From contig MKUH01000021.1 in the NCBI GenBank assembly GCA_001897745.1, positions 124,001-188,000 on the forward strand: a stretch of DNA of 64,000 nt, given 5' to 3'. Of this stretch, positions 41,993 through 54,100 are shown piece after piece (within the stretch, counting starts at the first letter, position 1; each line of letters starts with the position of its first letter). The notes beneath the pieces are model-generated. The model was not told the DNA's origin. It made no database searches and saw only the letters and a program-made list of their open reading frames with translations. The position numbers and the translations under genes are program-made. Source of the stretch: Candidatus Accumulibacter sp. 66-26. Lineage in GTDB: Bacteria > Pseudomonadota > Gammaproteobacteria > Burkholderiales > Rhodocyclaceae.

Positions 41993-43369
41993 ATGAACAT
42001 CGTCATTCTCGCTGCCGGGCAGGGCAAGCGCATGCATTCCAATCTGCCCAAGGTGCTGCATCCGCTGACCGGCAAGCCCCTCGTCTCGCACGTCATCGAT
42101 ACCGCGCGCAGCCTCGCGCCGAGCAGTCTCTGCGTGGTCTACGGGCACGGCGGCGACGTCGTCAAGAGCACGCTGGCCGCCCCCGACCTCGCCTGGGCGC
42201 TGCAGGAACCGCAGCTCGGCACCGGCCACGCCGTCATGCAGGCGCTGCCGCACCTCGCCCCCGAGGGCGTGACGCTGGTGCTCTACGGCGATGTGCCGCT
42301 GATCCAGCCGGAAACCCTGCAGAAGCTGCTGCACGCGGCGCAGGACGGCCCGGATGCGGCCGGCGCGTTGGCCATCCTCACCGTCGAGCTGGCCGATCCG
42401 ACCGGCTACGGGCGCATCGTGCGCAACGCCGCCGGCCAGGTCGTGCGCATCGTCGAACAGAAGGACGCGAGCGCCGAGGAAAAGGCCGTGCGCGAGGTCA
42501 ACACCGGGATCATGGCGCTGCCCACGGCGCGCCTCGGCGAGTGGCTGGCGCGCCTGTCGAACGACAACGCGCAGCAGGAGTACTACCTGACCGACATCGT
42601 CGGCATGGCGGTCGCCGCCGGCCTGCCGGTGCGCACCGCGCATCCGGCAGGCGAATGGGAAGTGCTCGGCGTGAACAGCAAGGTGCAGCTCGCCGAACTC
42701 GAACGCATCGCGCAGCGGCGCACCGCCGAGCGCCTGCTTGAGCAGGGCGTGCGCCTGGCCGACCCGGCGCGCCTCGACGTGCGCGGAACGCTCAGCTGCG
42801 GGCGCGATGTCTTCATCGACGTCAATTGCGTTTTCGAGGGGCAGATTGAGCTCGGCGAGGCGGTCGAGATCGGCCCCAATTGCGTCCTCAAGAACGCGCG
42901 TATCGGCGCCGGCACGCGGCTCGCCGCGTTCAGCCACGTCGAGGATGCGGTGGTCGGCCCGGACGCCGTGATCGGCCCTTTCGCCCGCCTGCGTCCAGGC
43001 ACCGAACTGGCGGCCGGCGTGCACATCGGCAATTTCGTCGAGATCAAGAACAGCAAGATCGCCGCCAACTCCAAGGCCAACCATCTGGCCTACGTCGGCG
43101 ACGCCATCGTCGGCAGCCGCGTCAACATCGGCGCCGGCACCATCACCTGCAACTACGACGGCGCCAACAAGTTCCAGACGGTCATCGAGGACGACGTCTT
43201 CATCGGCTCCGACACCCAGCTCGTCGCACCCGTCACCGTCGGGCGCGGCGCCACGCTGGGCGCCGGCACCACGCTGACCAAGGACGCGCCGCCCGACACC
43301 CTGACCGTCTCGCGCGCCAAGCAGCTTTCCGTCCCCGGCTGGACGCGCCCCGTCAAAATCAAGAAGTGA
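41993..43369 (+). CDS. glmU: bifunctional UDP-N-acetylglucosamine pyrophosphorylase / glucosamine-1-phosphate acetyltransferase
   Basis: A 458-residue enzyme for the last two steps of UDP-GlcNAc synthesis. The N-terminal uridyltransferase domain begins [20 protein letters not shown]. The C-terminal left-handed beta-helix has hexapeptide repeats ([15 protein letters not shown] region), [16 protein letters not shown] and the acetyl-CoA site. Eight bases separate it from glmS. Confidence 0.97.
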   Translation: MNIVILAAGQGKRMHSNLPKVLHPLTGKPLVSHVIDTARSLAPSSLCVVYGHGGDVVKSTLAAPDLAWALQEPQLGTGHAVMQALPHLAPEGVTLVLYGDVPLIQPETLQKLLHAAQDGPDAAGALAILTVELADPTGYGRIVRNAAGQVVRIVEQKDASAEEKAVREVNTGIMALPTARLGEWLARLSNDNAQQEYYLTDIVGMAVAAGLPVRTAHPAGEWEVLGVNSKVQLAELERIAQRRTAERLLEQGVRLADPARLDVRGTLSCGRDVFIDVNCVFEGQIELGEAVEIGPNCVLKNARIGAGTRLAAFSHVEDAVVGPDAVIGPFARLRPGTELAAGVHIGNFVEIKNSKIAANSKANHLAYVGDAIVGSRVNIGAGTITCNYDGANKFQTVIEDDVFIGSDTQLVAPVTVGRGATLGAGTTLTKDAPPDTLTVSRAKQLSVPGWTRPVKIKK

Positions 43370-43377
43370 GTTGAATC

Positions 43378-45207
<1,830 letters not shown>

Positions 45208-45211
45208 ACGC

Positions 45212-45331
45212 CGGAGAGGACTGAGTCCTCTCCGCCGCGTTCCGCCCGCATTGGTCAACCCGGCTGGGCCGGGTCAGAGCACTTCCGCAGTTTTCATGAG
45301 CGGCCCGTCGGACGACGGGCCGTTTCTCTTT
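45212..45331 (+). terminator. three-hairpin 3' region and terminator of glmS
   Basis: The first element is an 11-base-arm palindrome (45212-45234) starting five bases past the stop. Next is CCCGGC-TGG-GCCGGG (45259-45273). Last is CGGCCCGTC (45301-45309), loop GGAC, GACGGGCCG (45314-45322), followed by TTTCTCTTT, which acts as the terminator. The remaining bases to 45409 hold nothing I can identify. Confidence 0.7.
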
Positions 45332-45409
45332 GGCTTTCCGTGTGCCGATCAGCGGCGCCCGGGCGCGGCATGTCCGGTCTTACGCAGGCCGCTGCCGGCG
45401 CTTCCCGCC

Positions 45410-46102
45410 TCAGGCGACGAAGCGATAGCCGATCCCGGATTCGGTCAGGATGTGCCGGGGCATGGCCGGGTTCGCTTCCAGCTTGCGTCGCAGGTGGCCC
45501 ATGTAGATGCGCACGTAGTGGCTGTCGTCCGTGTGGCTGGGCCCCCAGACGGCGTTGAGCAGCTGCCGGTGGGTCAGCACGCAGTCGGGGTTGGAGATGA
45601 GGTAGGCGAGCAGGCGGAACTCGATCGGCGTCAGGTGCAGGGTTTCGCCGTCCTTTTCGACCAGGCGGCGCCCGAGGTCGACCTTGACCGCGCCGAAGCC
45701 GAACTGCGCCTGCGGCGTGCCGACGGCGCGCGCGCGGCGGCGCAGGTGGGCGCGCACGCGCGCCGTCAGTTCGGCGGCGCCGAAGGGTTTTGTCAGGTAA
45801 TCGTCGGCGCCGGCGTTCAGCGCGTTCACCTTGACCTCCTCCTCGGTGCGGGCGGAGAGCACGAGCACCGGGATGTCGGACCAGGTGCGCAAATCCCGGA
45901 TCAGGTCGATCCCGTCGCCGTCCGGCAGCCCGAGATCGAGAACGAGCAGGTCCGGCTGCCGGGTGCCGGCCTCGATCAGGCCGCGCCGCACCGAGTCGGC
46001 CTCGAACACCTGCAGTCCGTCCGCCTCGAGGGCGAGGCGGATGAAGCGGCGCAGCTTCTGTTCGTCTTCGACGACGATGACGGTCGGGGACATATCGGCC
46101 AT
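45410..46102 (-). CDS. kdpE: KdpE response regulator
   Basis: A 230-residue OmpR-family regulator of the kdp operon. The phospho-acceptor is D56 (LLVLDLGLPDGDG), the conserved Lys is in LTKPFGAAEL, and the C-terminal winged helix contains HLTPIEFRLLAYLISNPDCV and HYVRIYMGHLRRKLE. It starts two bases beyond the kdpD stop and is the last gene of the kdp operon. Confidence 0.95.
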   Translation of the reverse strand: MADMSPTVIVVEDEQKLRRFIRLALEADGLQVFEADSVRRGLIEAGTRQPDLLVLDLGLPDGDGIDLIRDLRTWSDIPVLVLSARTEEEVKVNALNAGADDYLTKPFGAAELTARVRAHLRRRARAVGTPQAQFGFGAVKVDLGRRLVEKDGETLHLTPIEFRLLAYLISNPDCVLTHRQLLNAVWGPSHTDDSHYVRIYMGHLRRKLEANPAMPRHILTESGIGYRFVA

Positions 46103-46104
46103 GT

Positions 46105-48819
46105 TCAGGGTTCCGGCGACCTTTCGCTCTCGGTTTCAGTTTCGACTTCGGTTTCTGCTTCGACGTGCGGCGGCGATCCCGCCGGCAGGCGCACGACGAA
46201 ACGCGCGCCGCCGTCCGGCGGATTCTCGGCGTGGATGCGGCCTCCGTGCGCTTCGACGATGGCGCGGCAGATCGCCAGGCCGAGGCCGACGCCGGCGATC
46301 GTGCTTTCCCTGGCGCCGCGCTCGAATTTCTTGAAAATGGCTTCTTCCTTGCCGCGCGGAACGCCCGGCCCCCGGTCGGCGACCCAGAACTCGACCGTGT
46401 CTCCGTCCGCGCGGGCGCCGATCGAGATGGTGGTGCCGGCGGGCGTGTATTTTGCGGCATTTTCCAGCAGATTGCCGATCACCCGCTCCATCAGCACCGC
46501 GTCGATCTCGACCAGCGGCAGCTCTTCCGGAATCAGCAGGTCGATCCGGTGGCCGAGCAGGGCGGCTTCCATTCCCTTGATGCCGGCGACGACGGTTTCC
46601 TCCAGCGGCTGCCATTCCCGTTTCAGCTGGATCCTGCCGGCCTGCAGGCGCGCCATGTCGAGCATGTTGCTGACCTGCGCGTTGATGCGCAGCGTGGTTT
46701 CGCGCATGGCCTGGGCGATTTCGGCCTGCTCCGCGGTGGGCGGCGGCTTGCTCAGGAATATCGAGTCGGCGAGGCCGACGAGCACCGACAGGGGCGTGCG
46801 GATGTCGTGCGAGATGGCCGAGAGCAGGGAGTTGCGCAGGCGCTCGGATTCCATCTGCACCGTCGTGTCGCGCGCCACTTCGACGTAATGCACGCGTTCG
46901 ATGGCGATCGCCAGCAGCGAGGAGAAAGTGTCGAGCAGGCGCCGCTGCTCGGGGATCAGCAGGCGGCCGGCGTCGGGCAGTTCGACCGCGAGGACGCCGC
47001 GCAGGCGCATCGGCGCCTTCAGCGGAAGATAGAGCACGGGGCTGCCCGGCAGCGTGTCCGTGCCGGCGCCCGCGCATTCGCCGTGGTCGAAGGCCCAGCG
47101 CGCGACGCCGTGGTCGAAGGCGCTGACCGGGCGGGCCGACGGCAGCGGCGGCAGGAGCCGATCGTTCTCGTCGACCAGCGCGAGCGCCGTGCGCGCCGCG
47201 AATTCGGAGGCCAGGAAGCGTTCGCCGATCTCGGCGATCTGCTCGGCGAGCAGGGCGCCGGAGAGATCCCGCGACATTTCGTAGAGCGCCCGCATGCGCT
47301 GCTCGCGGCGGGTCGCCACGTGCGCCTGGTACTTGAAGCCGGCGGTCAGCTGTCCGGTGATCAGGCCCACCGCGAGCATGATGAGGAAGGTCAGGAGATA
47401 TTGGACGTCGCTGACCGCGAACGACAGGCGCGGCGGCACGAAGAAGAAGTCGAAAGCCGCGACGCTGAGGAAGGAGGCGAACACCGCGGGGCCTCGGCCG
47501 TAGCGCACGCCCGCCAGCACCACCGCGAGCAGGAAGACCATGACGATGTTGGCCAGGTCGAACAGGGGGTGCAGGAAGGTGGAAAGCAGCGCGGCGCCGA
47601 CGCAGAGCACGCCCGCCATCGCGTAGTCGCGCCAGGCCCGGGGCACGCCGGACGGCTGCGCGCGCGGGCGGGCGCCGCGCTCGTCGCCGCAGGCGACCTG
47701 GGTGACGTTGAGGTCGGGCGCGCGTTCGCCGATGCGCGCGGCGAACGCGCGTCGCCAAAGGCGCCAGCCGTGTCCTTGCGCGCGGCCGACGACGAGGGTG
47801 CCCAGATTGTGCTCGCGGGCGTAGTCGATGGCGGTCTGCTCCGCCGTCCGGCCCGCCAGGGTCGCGGTTTGCGCCCCGAGGTCCTGCGCCAGCTTGAGGT
47901 TGCGCAGGACGTGCTGCCGCCGTTCGTCGTCGAGGCGTTGCAGCGCGGGCGTCTCGACGTAGATCGCGTGCCACGGCGCTTCGAGCTTGCCGGCGATGCG
48001 CGCGGCGCTGCGCACGACGCGCTCGCCGCCGGCGCCGGGGCCGATGCAGGCGAGCAGCGATTCGCGCGTTTGCCAGACCGGGGTGACGAGACGGTTGCGC
48101 CGGTATTCCAGCATATCGTCGTCCACGCGGTCGGCGGTGCGGCGCAGAGCCAGCTCGCGCAGGGCGATCAGGTTGCCCTTGCGGAAGAAGTTGCGGATTG
48201 CCCGTTCGGCCTGGTTGGGCAGGTACACCTTGCCTTCCTTCAGGCGCTGCATCAGCTCGTTGGGCGGCAGGTCGACCAGTACCACCTCGTCGGCGGTGTC
48301 GAAGATGCGGTCCGGCACCGTCTCCCAGACCCGGATGCCGGTGATGCCGCTGACCACGTCGTTGAGCGTTTCCAGATGCTGCACGTTGACCGTCGTGTAG
48401 ACGTCGATCCCGGCCGCGAGCAGTTCCTCGACGTCCTGCCAGCGCTTCGGATGGCGCGATCCCTGGACGTTCGAGTGGGCCAGTTCGTCGACGAGGATGA
48501 GTGCTGGCTTGCGCGCCAGCGCGCCGTCCAGGTCGAACTCGCGCAGGACCCGGCCGCGATAGTCGACTTCCCTGAGCGGCAGGCGCTCCAGGCCGTCGGC
48601 CATCACCTCGGTTTCCATCCGGCCGTGCGTCTCGACCACGCCGACGAGGACGTCGACGCCCTGCAACAGCTGCTGGCGGGCCGCGCCGAGCATCGCATAG
48701 GTCTTGCCGACGCCGGCCGAGGCGCCGAAGAAGATCCGCAGCTTGCCGCGCCGCGCGCGCGCTTCCTCGGCCTGGATGCGCGACAGCAGCTGGTCGGGGT
48801 CGGGTCGGGATTCGCTCAT
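46105..48819 (-). CDS. kdpD: KdpD potassium/turgor sensor histidine kinase
   Basis: A 904-residue kinase. The N-terminal KdpD domain carries Walker A GASAGVGKT (32-40) and DELAHSN. A USP-like domain, four membrane helices (about 400-500), a GAF-like region, an H-box with His about 671 (AISHDIRTPL) and ATPase motifs (NLLENAAKYTP, GVGLGLAIC) follow. The C-terminus ends in a Glu/Thr/Val low-complexity tail. The ATG at 48819 overlaps the stop of a 71-residue membrane ORF (ATGA) and has no clear ribosome-binding site, so its translation is probably coupled. Confidence 0.95.
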   Translation of the reverse strand: MSESRPDPDQLLSRIQAEEARARRGKLRIFFGASAGVGKTYAMLGAARQQLLQGVDVLVGVVETHGRMETEVMADGLERLPLREVDYRGRVLREFDLDGALARKPALILVDELAHSNVQGSRHPKRWQDVEELLAAGIDVYTTVNVQHLETLNDVVSGITGIRVWETVPDRIFDTADEVVLVDLPPNELMQRLKEGKVYLPNQAERAIRNFFRKGNLIALRELALRRTADRVDDDMLEYRRNRLVTPVWQTRESLLACIGPGAGGERVVRSAARIAGKLEAPWHAIYVETPALQRLDDERRQHVLRNLKLAQDLGAQTATLAGRTAEQTAIDYAREHNLGTLVVGRAQGHGWRLWRRAFAARIGERAPDLNVTQVACGDERGARPRAQPSGVPRAWRDYAMAGVLCVGAALLSTFLHPLFDLANIVMVFLLAVVLAGVRYGRGPAVFASFLSVAAFDFFFVPPRLSFAVSDVQYLLTFLIMLAVGLITGQLTAGFKYQAHVATRREQRMRALYEMSRDLSGALLAEQIAEIGERFLASEFAARTALALVDENDRLLPPLPSARPVSAFDHGVARWAFDHGECAGAGTDTLPGSPVLYLPLKAPMRLRGVLAVELPDAGRLLIPEQRRLLDTFSSLLAIAIERVHYVEVARDTTVQMESERLRNSLLSAISHDIRTPLSVLVGLADSIFLSKPPPTAEQAEIAQAMRETTLRINAQVSNMLDMARLQAGRIQLKREWQPLEETVVAGIKGMEAALLGHRIDLLIPEELPLVEIDAVLMERVIGNLLENAAKYTPAGTTISIGARADGDTVEFWVADRGPGVPRGKEEAIFKKFERGARESTIAGVGLGLAICRAIVEAHGGRIHAENPPDGGARFVVRLPAGSPPHVEAETEVETETESERSPEP

Positions 48820-49031
48820 GGCCGTTCGTGGTTGCGGTGGGTCGGGGGCGCGGCGGACGGCCGCGCGCGGGATGGCTGCGGGCTGCGGCAGGCGGCGAAG
48901 CCGGCGCGGGCGCCGGACTTTCTCCCATCTTTCCACATCACGAGCAGCGCTGCCATGGCGAGCGGGAGGAACAGCGCGGCCATGGTCATCAGGAAGGCGA
49001 GCAGTTCGTCCATCGGCGTGAGGTCGCTCAT
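48816..49031 (-). CDS. 71-aa membrane ORF between kdpC and kdpD
   Basis: A 71-residue ORF with one strong membrane helix at about 8-34 (DELLAFLMTMAALFLPLAMA and following), then a basic cytoplasmic-type tail rich in Pro and Arg. Its stop overlaps the kdpD start (ATGA) and its start overlaps the stop of the preceding 68-residue ORF. I do not recognise a family. The position suggests a partner for KdpD or the pump, or just a device for coupled translation of kdpD. The hydrophobic N-terminal half looks like real coding sequence; the tail does not help. Confidence 0.5.
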   Translation of the reverse strand: MSDLTPMDELLAFLMTMAALFLPLAMAALLVMWKDGRKSGARAGFAACRSPQPSRARPSAAPPTHRNHERP

Positions 49032-49234
49032 GGCGTGCGGCCGGCGGGACGCGGTGCGCCGCCGCTCCCGTTCGCCGCGCTCTTTCGCGCGCCGCCGGCC
49101 GTCTCGACGGCGGCGGCGCGGCGCGTCATTGGAGAGGCGCCGGCGTATGAACGGGCAGGAGGCGGCGTGCGCATCATGCGCGCCGCGGCGGTTCTGGGCA
49201 TGGCGTCTTCCCGAGTGCTGGGGCGGCGCCTCAT
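49028..49234 (-). CDS. 68-aa basic ORF bridging kdpC and the membrane ORF
   Basis: The ORF starts at an ATG inside the kdpC stop (ATGA) and ends at a TGA overlapping the next ATG. Its 68 residues are rich in Arg, Ala and Pro (begins [20 protein letters not shown]) with no known domain. Such composition is common in non-coding frames of GC-rich DNA, so it may not make a stable protein. It fills an otherwise gene-free 200 bases and may only carry ribosomes from kdpC to kdpD. Confidence 0.3.
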   Translation of the reverse strand: MRRRPSTREDAMPRTAAARMMRTPPPARSYAGASPMTRRAAAVETAGGARKSAANGSGGAPRPAGRTP

Positions 49235-49824
49235 GCGTCGAGGCGGGCGAGGGCGAGGTTGAGCTTCAGGACATTGACGCGGGGTTCGCCGAGCACGCCC
49301 CAGAGCGGCGTTTCGACGCGCTGCGCGATCAGCGCCTCGACGTGCGCCAGGGGGACGCCGCGCAGGCGTGCGACGCGCGCCGCCTGGTAGTAGGCGGCGG
49401 CCGCGCTGATGTGCGGATCGAGGCCGCTGGCCGACGCCGTCACCAGATCGACCGGCACCGGGAGGGCGTTTTCCGGATCGGCCGCTTTCAGGCGGTCGAG
49501 GCGGACCTTGGCGGCCTCGGTCAGCGCCGGGTTGAGCGGTCCGAAATTGGAGCCCGACGAGGCGGCGGCGTTGTACGGCATCGGGGCGGTGGCCGAGAGG
49601 CGACCCCAGAAGTTCTTCGGGTCGCTGAAGTTCTGGCCGATCAATTCCGAGCCGACAATTTTGCCGTCCTGGCTGAGCAGGCTGCCGTTCGCCTGCGTGG
49701 GGAACAGGACCTGCGCGACGCCGGTCACGGCGAGGGGATAGACGATGCCGGTGAGCGCTGCGAGCAGAACGAAGACGGAGATGGCGGGGCGCAGGATCGG
49801 GCTGCGGCCGGGGCGGAGGTTCAT
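49231..49824 (-). CDS. kdpC: potassium-transporting ATPase subunit C
   Basis: A 197-residue bitopic subunit with one membrane helix (about 13-38, [19 protein letters not shown]). The conserved segments [20 protein letters not shown] and [17 protein letters not shown] are present. It stabilises the KdpFABC complex. It follows kdpB by 57 bases. Confidence 0.96.
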   Translation of the reverse strand: MNLRPGRSPILRPAISVFVLLAALTGIVYPLAVTGVAQVLFPTQANGSLLSQDGKIVGSELIGQNFSDPKNFWGRLSATAPMPYNAAASSGSNFGPLNPALTEAAKVRLDRLKAADPENALPVPVDLVTASASGLDPHISAAAAYYQAARVARLRGVPLAHVEALIAQRVETPLWGVLGEPRVNVLKLNLALARLDA

Positions 49825-49881
49825 GGCGGTTCCTTTGCGGAAAATGGGGTTCGGGTTCGGGGGCGGGCTTCGGGCGCCGGG

Positions 49882-51954
49882 TCAGCGGACGCCGAGCGCG
49901 ACCAGGATCAGGTCGATCAGCTTGATCCCGGCGAACGGCACGATCAGGCCGCCGATACCGTAGATCAGGACGTTGCGGCGGAGCAGGGCGGCGGCGCCGA
50001 GCGCCCGGTAGGGCACGCCCTTCAGCGCCAGCGGAATGAGGCAGACGATGATCAGGGCGTTGAAGATGACCGCCGAGAGGATCGCCGAGGCGGGGCTGCC
50101 CAGCCCCATCACGTTGAGCGCGGCGAGCTGCGGGTAGGTGCTGACGAAGGCGGCGGGGATGATGGCGAAGTACTTGGCGACGTCGTTGGCGATCGAGAAG
50201 GTGGTCAGCGAGCCGCGCGTCATCAGCATCTGCTTGCCGGTTTCGACGATCTCGATGAGCTTGGTCGGATTGGAGTCGAGGTCGACCATGTTGCCGGCCT
50301 CCTTGGCGGCCTGCGTGCCGGTGTTCATGGCCACCGCGACGTCGGCCTGGGCGAGCGCCGGCGCGTCGTTGGTGCCGTCGCCGGTCATCGCCACCAGCCG
50401 TCCCGCGGCCTGATGCTCGCGGATCAGCGCCAGCTTGGCTTCCGGCGTCGCCTCGGCGAGGAAGTCGTCGACGCCCGCCTCGGCGGCGATGGCGGCGGCG
50501 GTCAGGCGGTTGTCGCCGGTCACCATCACGGTCTTGATGCCCATCCGGCGCAGTTCGGCAAAGCGCTCCTTGATGCCGCCCTTGACGACGTCCTTCAGTT
50601 CGACGACGCCGAGCACGCGGAGGCCGTCGGCGACGACCAGCGGCGTGCTGCCGCGCCGCGCCATCTCCTCGACGTCGGCCGCCACCCGCCCCGGCCACTG
50701 GCCGCCGAGCGCTTCGACGTGGCTGCGCACGGCGTCGGCGGCGCCCTTGCGGATCTGCCGTCCGCCGAGGTCGACGCCGCTCATCCTCGTCTGCGCCGAG
50801 AAGTGCACGAAGTGGGCGCCGAGGGCGGCGATGTCGCGCTCGCGCAGATTGAACCGCTGCTTGGCGAGGACGACGATGCTTCGGCCTTCCGGGGTTTCGT
50901 CGGCGAGCGAGGCGAGTTGCGCGGCGTCGGCGAGTTCGTTCCGGTCGACGCCGTCGGCCGGCAGGAAGTTGGCGGCCTGCCGGTTGCCGAGCGTGATGGT
51001 GCCGGTCTTGTCGAGCAGCAGGACGTCGACGTCGCCGGCCGCTTCCACGGCGCGCCCCGAGGTGGCGATGACGTTGGCCTGCAGCATGCGGCTCATGCCG
51101 GCGACGCCGATGGCCGACAGCAGCCCGGCGATCGTCGTCGGGATCAGGCAGACGAGCAGCGCGACGAGCACGCTGAGGCCGACCGGCTGCCCGGCGCCGG
51201 CGGCGTCGACGCTGAACAGCGAGTAGGGCAGCAGCGTCGCCGTGACCACGAGAAAGACGATGGTCAGCGCCACCAGCAGGATGGTCAGCGCGATCTCGTT
51301 CGGCGTCTTCTGGCGCTTGGCGTTTTCGACCATGGCGATCATCCGGTCGACGAAGGTCTCGCCGGGGTTCGCCGTGACGCGCACGACGATCCAGTCGGAA
51401 AGCACGCGCGTGCCGCCGGTGACGGCCGAGAAGTCGCCGCCCGATTCGCGGATCACCGGCGCCGATTCGCCGGTGATGGCCGACTCGTCGACCGAGGCGA
51501 CCCCTTCGACGATCTCGCCGTCGGCCGGGATCGTCTCCTGCGCCTGCACCAGCACGGCGTCGCCCTTGCGCAGGTCGGCGGCCGGCAGCAGCGCCCACTT
51601 GGCGCCGAAGTGCGGCGCCTGCAGCTTCTTGGCCCAGCTTTCCTTCTTCAGGCTGCGCAGCGACGCCGCCTGCGCCTTGCTGCGCCCTTCGGCCAGCGCC
51701 TCGGCGAAGTTGGCGAAGAGCACGGTGAACCACAGCCAGAGGGCGACGGCGAGAGTAAAGCCGGCGCCGCCTTCGCCTTCTCCTTCGCCGGACAGCGCGG
51801 CCCACCAGAGCACGGTGGTCAGCATGCTGCCCACGTAGACGACGAACATCACCGGGTTGCGCCACTGGACGCGCGGGTCCAGCTTGCGGAAGGCGGCGCC
51901 GATGGCCGGGAGGGCGAGCGCGGGATCGAACAGGGTAAAGGTCTTTTTGCTCAT
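49882..51954 (-). CDS. kdpB: potassium-transporting P-type ATPase subunit B
   Basis: A 690-residue P-type ATPase. The actuator motif is TGES (161-164; S164 corresponds to the Ser phosphorylated for inhibition in E. coli), the phosphorylation site is D315 in LLLDKTGTI, and the hinge motif is [20 protein letters not shown]. It powers K+ import through KdpA. A short Gly/Glu insertion ([11 protein letters not shown], 55-65) lies in the first periplasmic or membrane loop. Confidence 0.97.
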   Translation of the reverse strand: MSKKTFTLFDPALALPAIGAAFRKLDPRVQWRNPVMFVVYVGSMLTTVLWWAALSGEGEGEGGAGFTLAVALWLWFTVLFANFAEALAEGRSKAQAASLRSLKKESWAKKLQAPHFGAKWALLPAADLRKGDAVLVQAQETIPADGEIVEGVASVDESAITGESAPVIRESGGDFSAVTGGTRVLSDWIVVRVTANPGETFVDRMIAMVENAKRQKTPNEIALTILLVALTIVFLVVTATLLPYSLFSVDAAGAGQPVGLSVLVALLVCLIPTTIAGLLSAIGVAGMSRMLQANVIATSGRAVEAAGDVDVLLLDKTGTITLGNRQAANFLPADGVDRNELADAAQLASLADETPEGRSIVVLAKQRFNLRERDIAALGAHFVHFSAQTRMSGVDLGGRQIRKGAADAVRSHVEALGGQWPGRVAADVEEMARRGSTPLVVADGLRVLGVVELKDVVKGGIKERFAELRRMGIKTVMVTGDNRLTAAAIAAEAGVDDFLAEATPEAKLALIREHQAAGRLVAMTGDGTNDAPALAQADVAVAMNTGTQAAKEAGNMVDLDSNPTKLIEIVETGKQMLMTRGSLTTFSIANDVAKYFAIIPAAFVSTYPQLAALNVMGLGSPASAILSAVIFNALIIVCLIPLALKGVPYRALGAAALLRRNVLIYGIGGLIVPFAGIKLIDLILVALGVR

Positions 51955-51967
51955 CGGATTCTTCCTG

Positions 51968-53764
51968 TCAGCGGCCGGCCCAGAGCACGAGGTGCTCGAC
52001 GACCGGGCCGAGCGCGAGCGCGGGAACGTAGTTGAGGAGGCCGACCAGCAGCACCGTGCCGATCAGCAGCGCGACGAACAGCGGGCCGTGCGTCGGCAGC
52101 GTGCCGCTGGTCGCGGCGACGCGCTTCTTGGCGGCCAGCGAACCGGCGATCGCGAGCACCGGGACGATCACGCCGAAGCGTCCGAACCACATGGCGACGG
52201 CCAGCAGTACGTTGTAGAACGGCGTGTTGGCCGAGAGGCCGGCGAAGGCGCTGCCGTTGTTGTTGGCGGCGGAAGTCAGCGCGTAGAGGATTTCGGAGAA
52301 GCCGTGCGCCCCCGGGTTGGCGATGCCGGCTCGCCCGGCGTCGGACATCACGGCGATCGCCGTGCCGGCGAGGACGATGACGGGCGTCACCAGGATGGCC
52401 AGCGAGCTCATCTTCATCTCGTGGATCTCGATCTTCTTGCCCAGGTACTCCGGCGTCCGGCCGATCATCAGGCCGGCGATGAAGACGGTCAGGATGGCGA
52501 AGACGAGCATGCCGTAGAGGCCGGTCCCGACGCCGCCGAACACCACCTCGCCGAGCTGCATGAGGATCAGCGGCATCATCCCGCCGAGCGGCGTGAAGGA
52601 GTCGTGCATGGCGTTCACCGCGCCGCAGGAGGCGGCGGTGGTGACGGCAGCGAAGAGCGCCGAGCCGGCGATGCCGAAGCGGGTTTCCTTGCCTTCCATG
52701 TTGCCGCCGGACTGCGCCGCGGAGAACTGCGGGTCGGCGCCGAGGGCGCCGAGCAGCGGGTTGCCCTGCTGCTCGAAGCTCATCGCGCCGGCGGCGCAGG
52801 CGACGAAGATCAGCGTCATCGCCGCGAGGATCGCCCAGCCCTGCCGGGCGTCGCCCACCATGCGCCCGAAGCTGACGCAGAGCGCGGCAGGGATCAGGAG
52901 GATGGCCAGCATCTGCAGCAGGTTGCTCAGTGCCGTGGGGTTCTCGAAGGGGTGTGCCGAGTTGGCGTTGAAGAAGCCGCCGCCGTTGGTGCCGAGCAGC
53001 TTGATCGCCTCCTGCGAGGCGACCGGCCCCATGGCCAGCGTCTGCGTGGCGCTCTCCGCCGGTTCGCTCAGCGCCTTGCCGGCGGCGTCCGTGAGCGGCT
53101 GGCCAGCGGCGTCGACGCGCGGCGCGTCGTAGTGCGCGACTTCGAGCGTAGCGACCGTCCGATAGGGGGTCAGGTTCTGCAGCACGCCCTGGCCGACGAA
53201 GGCCAGCGAGAGCAGGAAGGCGAGCGGCAGGAGCACGTACAGCGTGGCGCGCGTGAGATCGACCCAGACGTTGCCGATGGTCTGCGCCGAGTGGCGCGCC
53301 AGGCCGCGGACGAGAGCGATGACGACGGCGATGCCGGTCGCCGCCGAGAGGAAGTTCTGCACCGTCAGGCCCAGCATCTGCACCAGGTAGGCCATCGTCG
53401 ATTCGCCCGCGTAGCCCTGCCAGTTGGTGTTGGTGACGAAGCTGACCGCCGTGTTGAAGGCGGAGTCGGGCGCGACGTTGCCCAGTCCCTGCGGGTTGAG
53501 CGGCAGCCACAGCTGCAGGCGCTGCAATCCGTAGAGCGCGAGCAGGCCGAGTCCGTTGAAGACGATCAGGCCGAGCGCGTAGGCGAACCAGCCGGTTTCG
53601 GCGTCGGGTCTGACGCCGCACAGGCGGTAGAGGAGATTTTCGACGCGGGCGGCGGCGCCGACCCGGCCTTCCATCACCCGCGCGATGTACAGCCCGAGCG
53701 GTTGCGCGGCAGTCAGCAGGAGGGCGAGGAAGGCGGCGAGAAGCAGCCAGTGGTTTGTGTTCAC
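51968..53764 (-). CDS. kdpA: potassium-transporting ATPase subunit A
   Basis: A 598-residue K+ channel-like subunit with ten helices and four filter loops, including [30 protein letters not shown] and [13 protein letters not shown]. The start is a GTG at 53764 that overlaps the kdpF stop (GTGA). It selects K+ and passes it to KdpB. Confidence 0.96.
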   Translation of the reverse strand: MNTNHWLLLAAFLALLLTAAQPLGLYIARVMEGRVGAAARVENLLYRLCGVRPDAETGWFAYALGLIVFNGLGLLALYGLQRLQLWLPLNPQGLGNVAPDSAFNTAVSFVTNTNWQGYAGESTMAYLVQMLGLTVQNFLSAATGIAVVIALVRGLARHSAQTIGNVWVDLTRATLYVLLPLAFLLSLAFVGQGVLQNLTPYRTVATLEVAHYDAPRVDAAGQPLTDAAGKALSEPAESATQTLAMGPVASQEAIKLLGTNGGGFFNANSAHPFENPTALSNLLQMLAILLIPAALCVSFGRMVGDARQGWAILAAMTLIFVACAAGAMSFEQQGNPLLGALGADPQFSAAQSGGNMEGKETRFGIAGSALFAAVTTAASCGAVNAMHDSFTPLGGMMPLILMQLGEVVFGGVGTGLYGMLVFAILTVFIAGLMIGRTPEYLGKKIEIHEMKMSSLAILVTPVIVLAGTAIAVMSDAGRAGIANPGAHGFSEILYALTSAANNNGSAFAGLSANTPFYNVLLAVAMWFGRFGVIVPVLAIAGSLAAKKRVAATSGTLPTHGPLFVALLIGTVLLVGLLNYVPALALGPVVEHLVLWAGR

Positions 53765-53853
53765 GAGAAGTCCTCCGGATTGAGGAGGGCGGCGACCAGA
53801 TAGACGAGCAGGCCGGCCGCGGCGACGCCGGCCAGAACGTAGAGCCAGTTCAT
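53761..53853 (-). CDS. kdpF: potassium-transporting ATPase subunit F
   Basis: A 30-residue one-helix peptide ([20 protein letters not shown], ending LNPEDFS) that stabilises KdpFABC. It matches KdpF in length and ending. The ATG overlaps the stop of a preceding 30-residue ORF and the stop overlaps the kdpA GTG. Confidence 0.92.
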   Translation of the reverse strand: MNWLYVLAGVAAAGLLVYLVAALLNPEDFS

Positions 53854-53942
53854 CGCGGGCCTCCGAGTCGCCGGCAGGCGCCGGCCAGGGCGATCGCCAG
53901 TCCCGTCAGCAGGGCGACGGCGGCGAGATAGATCAGGTCCAT
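53850..53942 (-). CDS. 30-aa membrane peptide upstream of kdpF
   Basis: A 30-residue ORF that begins [20 protein letters not shown] and ends CRRLGGPR: one membrane helix with a Cys and a basic end. A ribosome site GAGGA lies six bases before the ATG, and the stop overlaps the kdpF ATG (ATGA). It is the first ORF of the operon. Similar short peptides are, from memory, present before kdpF in other betaproteobacteria without assigned function. It could be an additional small subunit of the pump. Confidence 0.6.
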   Translation of the reverse strand: MDLIYLAAVALLTGLAIALAGACRRLGGPR

Positions 53943-54025
53943 TGATATCCTCGACTGAGAGAGTTCGGTACGCATCGAAGATTAGGAAATTCGCCGTCAA
54001 GAATTTGCAAAAAGACGGGGGAAGC

Positions 54026-54048
54026 GATGGAAAAAAACTGTAAAAATG
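54026..54048 (-). promoter_or_regulatory. KdpE-binding-site-like sequence
   Basis: The minus strand reads CATTTTTACAG (54048-54038) then TTTTTTT (54037-54031) and CCATC. E. coli KdpE binds CATTTTTATAC-TTTTTTT-ACACC upstream of kdpFABC, recalled from the literature. The two agree at 18 of 23 positions or close to it. It lies 25 bases upstream of a TTGACG (54000-53995) that may be the -35; no good -10 is seen, as in activator-dependent promoters. Confidence 0.55.
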
Positions 54049-54100
54049 GGCGGCCCGGACGGCATGCCGCCCGGATTCCGTTGCCGGAGGAGCGAAACGC

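Noticed and set aside
43370..43377. glmS ribozyme or other riboswitch upstream of glmS
   Set aside because: Only eight bases separate glmU and glmS, so there is no room, and such ribozymes belong to Gram-positive lineages.
46165..52035. A very long plus-strand frame across kdpD to kdpB
   Set aside because: It is the antisense image of the kdp genes, with no conserved motif.
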